Virus record (IMG/VR): IMGVR_UViG_3300046538_000096
Span: 1 to 36,856 of that record
Length of the DNA: 36,856 nucleotides
DNA from: a virus
Strand: one strand, 5' to 3'
Shown piece after piece: positions 7,069 to 12,889 of this stretch. The notes below the pieces were generated by a model that was not told where the DNA came from, searched no databases, and saw nothing but the letters and a program-made list of their open reading frames with translations. The translations under genes and the position numbers were made by a program. Each line of letters opens with the position of its first letter. Position 1 is the first letter of the stretch.

Positions 7069-7590
7069 TCAGGCAACAAGTCGCAACTCAGGTGGGGCTT
7101 TCTTCACGTACTTATCAAGCAGGCGTTGCACTGATGCCTCAAGGGCCTGTTGCTCTTCTGCCGGGATGCGTTCCCACACCACGAGGATGTCATGCCACAC
7201 CGCGCCGTTAAGGCTGTTGGTTGCTGCCACCTGCACACCCTTAAGCTCAGGTGGTTGTGTGGTTTGATCACCACGCGGCTTGCGCATCGCTCGGCGGATT
7301 TCTTCCATGTTGTTCAGCTTGAGTACCTTGATCCCCATCCGGTACGCACGGCGCAGCGTGGACACATAAACCTGTACGGCAGAAGGCGCCGAGATATCAC
7401 CAGGCCGTGGCCGACCTTGGCGGCTTGACCAACCGTTACGGTCGTACGCTGCTGCAACCAGGGTGTTGAACTTGTCCAAAGAGTTTGCGTCGTTAAGCTT
7501 TACAACCTCAAGAATCTGAGCGGCGCAAGATTCCAGGCCCGCATGGGCTTTGGTGATGCGGTTAAAGATTGTCGCGAGTTCAAGGCGCAT
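7069..7590 (-). CDS. Hypothetical helical protein, single-gene unit
   Basis: 173 aa from the second of two tandem ATGs (ATGACAATG; AGGGG is 9 nt from the second). Mostly helical. The centre holds NGWSSRQGRPRPGDISAPS and VSTLRRAYRMGIKVLKL, which would suit a DNA-binding or regulatory protein, but I recognise no domain. It has its own operator-type promoter (7644-7672) and its own terminator (7034-7059). That isolation suggests dosage-sensitive control. A transcription regulator or host-takeover factor is a guess. Confidence 0.75.
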   Translation of the reverse strand: MRLELATIFNRITKAHAGLESCAAQILEVVKLNDANSLDKFNTLVAAAYDRNGWSSRQGRPRPGDISAPSAVQVYVSTLRRAYRMGIKVLKLNNMEEIRRAMRKPRGDQTTQPPELKGVQVAATNSLNGAVWHDILVVWERIPAEEQQALEASVQRLLDKYVKKAPPELRLVA

Positions 7591-7643
7591 TGTCATTTAC
7601 CCCTACTGTCAGGAAGCCGGCGCGAATCGCCCGCCTGCTTACA

Positions 7644-7672
7644 AGACTAGTATGTTATTGACGGTCTGCAAC
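7644..7672 (-). promoter_or_regulatory. Promoter-like element with 17-bp operator
   Basis: Minus strand: GTTGCA, then GACCGTCAATAACATAC (17 nt), then TAGTCT. The -35 looks like TTGACA with one base lost. The spacer matches the best operator copy at about 11 of 17 positions. It sits about 54 nt upstream of the gene at 7590. Confidence 0.65.
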
Positions 7673-7691
7673 ACCATTCATCGGACAGTAA

Positions 7692-7715
7692 AAAGCCCTC
7701 AAATTTGAGGGCTTT
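7692..7715. terminator. Intrinsic terminator
   Basis: A perfect 24-bp palindrome, AAAGCCCTCAAA/TTTGAGGGCTTT. The minus strand continues with further T (TTTTTACTG). It ends the operon 10903-7723. Confidence 0.85.
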
Positions 7716-7722
7716 AGGTCAA

Positions 7723-7914
7723 TCAGGTGTTGGTTACTTCCTCATCCAGCACGTCCCTGATGTCTTGAATGAAGCCAGGCGCATCGCTGTACACCAAAGC
7801 GCCAGGGTCGAAGGCCAAGCCACGCACCAGCTCAAGCTTTTTGACCAACTTGTACAGCTTGGCCTCTGCGCGCTCACAACGACCAGATAAACCACCTTCC
7901 TCGCAAAGTCCCAT
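7723..7914 (-). CDS. Small hypothetical protein downstream of ParB-like gene
   Basis: 63 aa; its ATG overlaps the ParB-like stop as TAATG, so it is translated from the same message. The product is acidic and helical with CERAEAKLYKLVKKLELV followed by DPGALVYSDAPGF and an acidic C-terminus. It may be a partner of the ParB-like protein, judged only from the coupling. No family recognised. Confidence 0.65.
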   Translation of the reverse strand: MGLCEEGGLSGRCERAEAKLYKLVKKLELVRGLAFDPGALVYSDAPGFIQDIRDVLDEEVTNT

Positions 7915-8747
7915 TACGCTCGCACCTCATCAACCTCGGCCAACAACGCCTCGCTAACCGACACGTCATAGCCGTGCGCTTTCAAGTTCACGGCGAGTGT
8001 TCTGACCCGTTCAATCAGACGCTCTACCAGGGCCTCAGGGATGCGCTTAGGTTTGAGCACGGCGTTGGTCACCCGAGTCTTGCCAATCGCCTTGGCCTCA
8101 ACGAGAGCTGCACCCAGCACCGCCCCAGCCTTGTCGCCGTGAGTCTTCACAGCCTGCGCGGCAATAGTTGGCTTGACCTCACCGGCCTTGACCATTTCGT
8201 GCACGTCGGTGTTGCCACCGGCCAGGGTGAGAATGCGTTGAATAGTTGCGAGCGGCTTGCCGGTGCGCGTGGCTATCTGCGCAGGTGTCCAGTTCAAAGC
8301 CAGCAAGGCCGAATAGATACGACCGCGTGCCAGGTCGCCAGGGTCTTTGCGTTGTGAGCTGGTATCAAGGCGCAAGATGCGCTCAGCGTCATTGCCAATG
8401 AATGGCGTGACGTTCACCCACGCCTCAAGCACCTCGGCGTTATCTTTGTTCGGTGTGCGTGGCAGGTCGCCACGGTTATCGAGCAGCCGCAGCGCACGGC
8501 TACGCAAGTGCCCATCAACCAGCCACACGCCACCCTCAGCACGCGGACGCACTTCCAGCGCCGGATAGACGCCACCGGCCTTGATGAACGCGGCAAGCTC
8601 TTCAATGGCCTGCTCATCGCTGGCGTCATAGTCGCGGGCCAGTTCGTTAAAGCCTGGTTCCTCGTGAATGTCTTCCAGCCGCACGCTGTTAGCTTCACCG
8701 CGTTTGATCGCACCGTCACGGCGCATGGATTTAAAGGTTGGTTGCAT
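7914..8747 (-). CDS. ParB/Spo0J-like nuclease-domain protein
   Basis: 277 aa with AAGGA 8 nt before the ATG. The N-terminal part has the ParB fold hallmarks: VRLEDIHEEPGF at residues 22-33, then WLVDGHLRSRAL (75-86), a version of the G-E/H-x-R-x-R-A nucleotide-binding loop. Residues 152-176 (NWTPAQIATRTGKPLATIQRI... ) form a helix-turn-helix like the KorB/ParB central domain. No ParA is nearby, so plasmid-style partition is unlikely. Phage ParB-like proteins act as DNA-binding, nuclease or modification-linked factors. The exact job here is unknown. Confidence 0.82.
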   Translation of the reverse strand: MQPTFKSMRRDGAIKRGEANSVRLEDIHEEPGFNELARDYDASDEQAIEELAAFIKAGGVYPALEVRPRAEGGVWLVDGHLRSRALRLLDNRGDLPRTPNKDNAEVLEAWVNVTPFIGNDAERILRLDTSSQRKDPGDLARGRIYSALLALNWTPAQIATRTGKPLATIQRILTLAGGNTDVHEMVKAGEVKPTIAAQAVKTHGDKAGAVLGAALVEAKAIGKTRVTNAVLKPKRIPEALVERLIERVRTLAVNLKAHGYDVSVSEALLAEVDEVRA

Positions 8748-8762
8748 TGTCAGCGTCCTTAG

Positions 8763-8921
8763 TTAAATTTCATCGCAGCAAATTTGGGTGCACTCAGAAC
8801 AGCAGTTGCACTCAACGTCACAGTCATTTATTTCACTTTGATACGGGCAAGTGTGTAAGTCACCTGACCCTGATTCATCCCCGCACTTTTGACACTTTGA
8901 CATATCAGGTGTCGGTTGCAT
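8763..8921 (-). CDS. Cys-rich putative zinc-binding protein (52 aa)
   Basis: Starts at the second ATG of an ATGACAATG pair, giving 8-nt spacing from GGA; ATG 8927 is the alternative. The protein has CQKCGDESGSGDLHTC followed by CDVECNCCSECTQICC: 11 Cys in about 40 residues, enough for two metal sites. It overlaps the end of the preceding gene by about 17 nt. Family unknown. Confidence 0.65.
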   Translation of the reverse strand: MQPTPDMSKCQKCGDESGSGDLHTCPYQSEINDCDVECNCCSECTQICCDEI

Positions 8922-9339
8922 TGTCATGTTCCGCCGTGTCGCCAATAGGAAAGAAATCGTTAAGCAATTGAACTTGCTTCATTTGAAAACTATGTGACTT
9001 TTTGCAGTTCAGCAAACCTTCCCGAGCGCGCTCAATTTGGCGAGCGTCTTTCAACACCAACAAGCGGGCCTCATAGTGCGCAATACGTTTGCTGAATTCC
9101 AATACACCTTTCCAGTGATGCAACCGAAGAGCCCGCAGACCTTCAACAATATAAGGCTGTATGCTTGGGACTTCTTCGGTCGTGCAGCCGCCAGCAGCGT
9201 GGCTAATACCGAATTGCTCAGCAGCGTTAGACGTGCTGTAGTTGCCGCTCGTGCCCTTGCGCACTTCGTACGCTAGCTGCTGGTCGGTAGTTGCAAAGCC
9301 CTCAGTCTTTGCGTTGTTCCAAACGATCCAATGAGTCAC
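8905..9339 (-). CDS. Hypothetical protein (144 aa)
   Basis: GTG start overlapping the previous stop as GTGA. The N-terminus (MTHWIVWNNAKTEGFATTD) looks like a compact beta-alpha module, and the later part is a long amphipathic helix (LEFSKRIAHYEARLLVLKDARQIERAREGLL) that could form a coiled coil. No recognised domain. Fourth in the operon that begins at 10903. Confidence 0.7.
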   Translation of the reverse strand: MTHWIVWNNAKTEGFATTDQQLAYEVRKGTSGNYSTSNAAEQFGISHAAGGCTTEEVPSIQPYIVEGLRALRLHHWKGVLEFSKRIAHYEARLLVLKDARQIERAREGLLNCKKSHSFQMKQVQLLNDFFPIGDTAEHDNATDT

Positions 9340-9629
9340 TGCCGCAACCCCTGTATCTGGTTGAGGATGTTAGGCAACTGATTCAAAAGGTCAGGTTGCG
9401 CTTGCCTGGGTGTTGAGTACTCGTATTCAACCGGCGCATTACCAACAGCCTCACGGCATACGAAGGTGATACGGGTGCCAGCCGGTGCACGGCTACGCAC
9501 ACCCTGTTCAATGGCAGGCTTGGCGAGCTTACAGATATGCTCACCTACATCGTACTGCGGGAAGTTGGCCACGGTTTCGTTAACGCACGGCTGACCAACC
9601 AAACAATAAACCATCAGTAGTTCAAACAT
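9336..9629 (-). CDS. Hypothetical protein with hydrophobic N-terminus
   Basis: 97 aa. The first 12 residues (MFELLMVYCLVG) are hydrophobic, perhaps a short signal or membrane-associated helix. Four Cys (C9, C15, C33, C58) could pair in an oxidising compartment, and the end is Pro/Gln/Asn-rich (PDLLNQLPNILNQIQGLRQ). An exported protein is possible but unproven. Starts inside the end of the upstream gene by 8 nt. Confidence 0.65.
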   Translation of the reverse strand: MFELLMVYCLVGQPCVNETVANFPQYDVGEHICKLAKPAIEQGVRSRAPAGTRITFVCREAVGNAPVEYEYSTPRQAQPDLLNQLPNILNQIQGLRQ

Positions 9630-9885
9630 TTTCGTAGTCCTGAGCGATGCCGTAAATTTGGTTTAGAGCAACTTGCATATCATGGTTCTGCTGCGCCAGT
9701 TGCTCTAACTCGTTCTTGAGTTCTTCAACCTTCGCGCACTGCGCCTGTTCATCGGTGACAGCCTTGAGCCGCACAAACTCAGCCTCGTACGCAGCAACTG
9801 CTTGTTTGTACGCGGTGTAATAAACCAACGGGCCATCAGGTGCCAACAGCAACTCACCCTTTGAATTTGTAGTCATCCTATTCAT
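9622..9885 (-). CDS. Coiled-coil hypothetical protein (87 aa)
   Basis: ATG 9885 has GAGG at 9 nt; the longer frame to 10008 lies within the preceding gene and is not supported. After a short N-terminal region (NSKGELLLAPDGPLVYY) the rest is a heptad-like helix running KQAVAAYEAEFVRLK to ELEQLAQQNHDMQVAL, suggesting a coiled-coil dimer. Function unknown. Confidence 0.65.
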   Translation of the reverse strand: MNRMTTNSKGELLLAPDGPLVYYTAYKQAVAAYEAEFVRLKAVTDEQAQCAKVEELKNELEQLAQQNHDMQVALNQIYGIAQDYENV

Positions 9886-10903
9886 TGCGCAACGCCTCAA
9901 CAAGTTCGCTGATGATTTCGCCGGCTTCGGTGTAGCTGCAACCGATGAGCACAAGGTTCTGCGCAAGTTGATCTTTGATTGGTTTATCGTCGCCAACATA
10001 GCGCCCAAGTTTGAACGCCGCTGTATTGGTGTACTGCCGGATCAACTCTTGCTTTAACTTTTCGTTGCGTTGGCTAGCGTCCATTGCTTGATGAATTTCA
10101 GCTCCAACCATTGCCGCAGTCTTGCCACCGCCAACCGATGGGCGTTCAATATCGCACTCATACCGCCGACCTGCTGCGAACCCGGTGATATCGGCAACCC
10201 GTGGCTGACTGCCAACATTGGCGCGCACCAAAAACCCGCGCTCTTGAAGTTGCTTGGTCATTTCGCGAGCTGACAACACCGCGTCACCCGAGCAACTACC
10301 CCGCATTGGCATAGCGCTCGGCTTCAAGCTCTTGCCAATGGTACTGGTTGGAAGCTTGAAGTGATCAGCCGGGAACTTGGCCATTTCCTGCGCCAGCTCA
10401 AGAGGGGTGCAGCCAATAGCTTTGGCGTGTTCGCGGAACTGGCAGCAGCCAGGACACTCACAGGCCAGCACATAATCTTTTCCATCGTGAGGGATGTTAG
10501 GTATTACCGCCCTCATTTTACGCAAGGCTACGGTTAGTGAAGTGCCGTAGCCAACATTAGCTATAAGCGAGCCAACAGGCACACCGTATTCAACGAACAG
10601 CGCTTGCGCTGCATCAGCTTCGATAGAGTCGCGTTCACTGGTCATGGTCATAGTACCCAAGTCCAGCACCCCTGAGCGCTTATGTAGCGGCTCAATAACT
10701 TCGCCGGTTTCGATGTTGCCCGACATCTGCACGAACGACATTGGCACCTTGTTGGCATCACTGCGGCGCCACGCTTTGCAGTTGTCACACTCGCAGCAGG
10801 GCCAAGCGTCGGAGCCATCGTGAATAGGGTTGCGCACCTTATCAATAAATGCCTGATGGCGAATTGCGGCGCAGTCTTCGCAGTAGCAGTTGGTGTCATG
10901 CAT
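9878..10903 (-). CDS. Large Cys-rich hypothetical protein, first gene of operon
   Basis: 341 aa from the ATG at 10903 (GGAG spaced 8 nt). ATG 10909, part of the same ATGACAATG pair, is the alternative. The N-terminal half has clustered Cys motifs CYCEDC, CCECDNC and, near residue 155, CECPGCC, a likely set of zinc sites. The C-terminal half is helical and includes MTKQLQERGFLVRANVG and a Gly-rich SVGGGKTAAMVGAEI. The latter superficially resembles a P-loop but lacks the usual preceding strand, so I do not call an ATPase. The gene follows the best operator-type promoter by about 25 nt. Function unknown. Confidence 0.7.
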   Translation of the reverse strand: MHDTNCYCEDCAAIRHQAFIDKVRNPIHDGSDAWPCCECDNCKAWRRSDANKVPMSFVQMSGNIETGEVIEPLHKRSGVLDLGTMTMTSERDSIEADAAQALFVEYGVPVGSLIANVGYGTSLTVALRKMRAVIPNIPHDGKDYVLACECPGCCQFREHAKAIGCTPLELAQEMAKFPADHFKLPTSTIGKSLKPSAMPMRGSCSGDAVLSAREMTKQLQERGFLVRANVGSQPRVADITGFAAGRRYECDIERPSVGGGKTAAMVGAEIHQAMDASQRNEKLKQELIRQYTNTAAFKLGRYVGDDKPIKDQLAQNLVLIGCSYTEAGEIISELVEALRNE

Positions 10904-10935
10904 TGTCATTGCTCCGTGTGCGTTCAAGTGTGCGA

Positions 10936-10964
10936 ACAATAGAACGCTAATAACGGTCTGTCAA
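10936..10964 (-). promoter_or_regulatory. Strong promoter with 17-bp operator in the spacer
   Basis: Minus strand: TTGACA, GACCGTTATTAGCGTTC (17 nt), TATTGT. Consensus -35, ideal spacing and a good -10. I use this as the reference copy of the operator. It lies directly after the terminator at 10972-10994 and drives the operon 10903-7723. Confidence 0.87.
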
Positions 10965-10971
10965 CAGGTAT

Positions 10972-10994
10972 TAAAAAGCCGCAATTAAGCGGCT
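10972..10994 (-). terminator. Intrinsic terminator overlapping the TetR-type gene stop
   Basis: Stem AGCCGC/GCGGCT with a 6-nt loop, followed by TTTTTAATACC on the minus strand. The TAA stop of the preceding gene lies in the loop. Confidence 0.8.
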
Positions 10995-11500
10995 AGGATT
11001 TCACGGGCTCGTGTCACAAGGTCCGGGGGCACGTGGTGCATGTTCATGTCCAGCTCAATGGCATCGGCTACAACGTCAACGTGCTGGTTCACCACAGCCT
11101 TTGCAAGCACCGCATCACGCAACCCGAGCACCGTACCAAAGTAGCGGCTGATCAACCCGTCACTGATGCCCAGCGCGGTTGCCACGCTGGCGCGGGTGAC
11201 CTTCGACAACCCATCAGCAACAGCCTGATCGAACGCATGGTCGAGGATTTCATTCTTGCGGTCAGCAGGGCTGAGGCGTGGACACCGTACAGCCAAATCA
11301 GCAGCCATGGTGCCGTTCTTAACCCCGTACTCTTTCACCGCTTCCCGAAAGCTGGCAATGCTGCCGTAGTGATTGGTCACGGCAAAGTGATAGAAGCCGG
11401 TTGCGTCACTCATAACCTTGCTGGTCAGGTGGCCCAATCCGTGTACCAAGGCCAGCGCGTGCCCCTTGATCAGTAGTTCCTGTTTCGTGTCGCGTTGCAT
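10985..11500 (-). CDS. Tandem TetR-type helix-turn-helix regulator
   Basis: 171 aa from ATG 11500, with AGGAGG at 7 nt; longer starts lie inside the nuclease gene. Residues 85-133 are a classic TetR N-terminal HTH: ILDHAFDQAVADGLSKVT, then ASVATALGISDGLISRYFG, then LRDAV. Residues 9-56 align with it without gaps: LLIKGHALALVHGLGHLT, SKVMSDATGFYHFAVTNHYG, SFREAV. The protein is therefore two TetR-like DNA-binding units in one chain, with almost no ligand-binding domain. It could bind a quasi-palindrome as a pseudo-dimer. A copy of the 17-bp operator sits in its own leader, so autoregulation is likely (inference). It is the best candidate regulator of the operator-type promoters. Confidence 0.78.
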   Translation of the reverse strand: MQRDTKQELLIKGHALALVHGLGHLTSKVMSDATGFYHFAVTNHYGSIASFREAVKEYGVKNGTMAADLAVRCPRLSPADRKNEILDHAFDQAVADGLSKVTRASVATALGISDGLISRYFGTVLGLRDAVLAKAVVNQHVDVVADAIELDMNMHHVPPDLVTRAREILAA

Positions 11501-11514
11501 CGCGCAACCTCCTA

Positions 11515-11531
11515 GTGCATTAATTACGGAC
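11515..11531 (-). promoter_or_regulatory. Operator copy in the leader of the TetR-type gene
   Basis: The minus-strand 17-mer GTCCGTAATTAATGCAC matches the reference operator at about 11 of 17 positions. It sits between a weak promoter candidate (TTGCAA, 15 nt, TATAAA, within 11534-11560) and the AGGAGG of the gene. In this place it would act as a roadblock rather than overlap the polymerase contacts. Confidence 0.45.
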
Positions 11532-11534
11532 ACT

Positions 11535-12017
11535 TTATAGACTACCTGGCCCAGTTGCAAATAACGCCCTACCGCCACCGGCAACGACCAACTCACCCCA
11601 GGTCTGTTGGGCCAACTCATGCTCATCGCCAGTGAACACCCATCCCTCTTCCTTGACCTCAACACTCAAGAAGCGGGCAATAAAATAACCTACCATCCAC
11701 TGCTCAATCTTGACCTTCTCCCAACCGATAAGGTCGGCAGACTTGATCAAATCGTTTTGCTTCTTTGACTCGTTGGCCAGGCCATAGCGCACGTAGCGCC
11801 CGCCCTTGTCAGGAAGCGCACCCACGTTGTTGCGGAATAGGTGAATGTCCTTCTGACCAGCCTCAAGCAGAATGAGGGACTGTTGGCGCCCCTCGCTGCC
11901 TAGCTGGTGATCGTCAGGGTTTGGGGTAGGCGCGTGCGTAACGCCCATCAGTGTTTCAAGTTCAAGGATGGCCCCGAAGGGCACCCCATGTCTTGCCGCC
12001 CAACTGCGCAGGATCAC
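11535..12017 (-). CDS. VRR-NUC family nuclease
   Basis: 160 aa; GTG start overlapping the previous stop as GTGA. The PD-(D/E)XK core is visible: NNVGALPDKGGRYVRYGLAN (residues 63-82), SADLIGW with D95, SVEVKEEGW with E120 and K122, and a Gln pair near 137 (ELAQQTWGELVVAGGG). This is the phage stand-alone VRR-NUC layout, a structure-specific nuclease usually encoded beside helicases and replication genes. Here it lies downstream of the SF2 helicase and may process branched DNA in replication or recombination. Confidence 0.85.
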   Translation of the reverse strand: MILRSWAARHGVPFGAILELETLMGVTHAPTPNPDDHQLGSEGRQQSLILLEAGQKDIHLFRNNVGALPDKGGRYVRYGLANESKKQNDLIKSADLIGWEKVKIEQWMVGYFIARFLSVEVKEEGWVFTGDEHELAQQTWGELVVAGGGRALFATGPGSL

Positions 12018-12889
12018 TTAGGTAACTCACCAAAGATTGCGGTGTATTGAACGCACGTCAATTGAGTGCTGTTATCAGGGTTGTAAATGCTCAGCAGCGC
12101 TCGGGCGCGTGCTTTAGCTTTCATCAACACTCGGCGCTGACGATTCAGTTTCTTTTCCAGCTCTTCAACGCGGTCATACCAACCGTGCGGTTCATCGACA
12201 CTCAAACCTGGCGCCAGCGCACCCGACTGGTAAGCCTTTTGCAGCTCGGGTGATGGCCACGGTTTCTCGTTGACAGGCTTGCCCTCATCCGGCTCAAGAC
12301 CATCGACACTCAAACCCGGCGCCGGGTAGTCAACGTTGAATTCCGGCATTGGTGGTGCTGGCCACGCTGGTTGCGCAGTTGGGGCAGTTGGGGCAGTTGC
12401 CGAGCGTGTGCGTTCGATAGAGTGCGTGACGCCATCAACCTCAACGACGTACGAGCGGCGCGGCATAGGGCCATCCTTGAACAGATCAAACCACACTACC
12501 CCGAATTGATTCACCGACACATAGTTTTCAGCAGGTAGGGCAAAGTCCCACAGCTTGCCGTTCTCAGCTTCCTCGGTGGTGATCGTCAGGGCTTGCTGTG
12601 CTGGTGGTGCTGGTGGTGCACCGGGCAACGAAGGAATGCCCATTCCAAACTCATCGGTGCTGTACGAAGGCCCGTTGCTGAAATCGGTGCGCGCCCACGA
12701 TGTGCGTTCTTCCTGCGGCTGCATGGTGTCGAAAGCGTTTGCCCGAGCGTTTAGAATTTGTTGGTGCTTTGCCTGCGAGCCGGCGTTAGGTTTGTAGGTG
12801 TGCACCCAGGCAGCGCCAGCTTTATCAACGCTCGCCCAAGTCCAGTTAGCGCCAAAAGCTTTAAAGATGTCTTGCGTTTGCATAGTCAT
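12014..12889 (-). CDS. Pro-rich hypothetical protein with repeated PGLSVD motif
   Basis: 291 aa between helicase and nuclease, overlapping both by 4 nt. Residues 1-60 and 105-155 look like small folded modules (WASVDKAGAAWVHTYKP; YVSVNQFGVVWFDLFKDG), perhaps a duplication, since both read Y/A-x-V-(D/N)-x-x-G-x-x-W. They are joined by Pro/Ala-rich linkers. The motif APGLSVD occurs twice (DNA near 12199-12219 and 12305-12325, with a nearly identical flanking sequence). The C-terminus has a basic coiled coil (RVEELEKKLNRQRRVLMKAK). Function unknown; the position suggests an accessory replication role. Confidence 0.72.
   Translation of the reverse strand: MTMQTQDIFKAFGANWTWASVDKAGAAWVHTYKPNAGSQAKHQQILNARANAFDTMQPQEERTSWARTDFSNGPSYSTDEFGMGIPSLPGAPPAPPAQQALTITTEEAENGKLWDFALPAENYVSVNQFGVVWFDLFKDGPMPRRSYVVEVDGVTHSIERTRSATAPTAPTAQPAWPAPPMPEFNVDYPAPGLSVDGLEPDEGKPVNEKPWPSPELQKAYQSGALAPGLSVDEPHGWYDRVEELEKKLNRQRRVLMKAKARARALLSIYNPDNSTQLTCVQYTAIFGELPK

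Noticed and set aside
10150-10180. P-loop ATPase call for GGGKTAAM in the Cys-rich protein at 9878-10903
   Set aside because: The Gly-Lys-Thr lacks the preceding hydrophobic strand and there is no Walker B downstream, so the match is probably chance.
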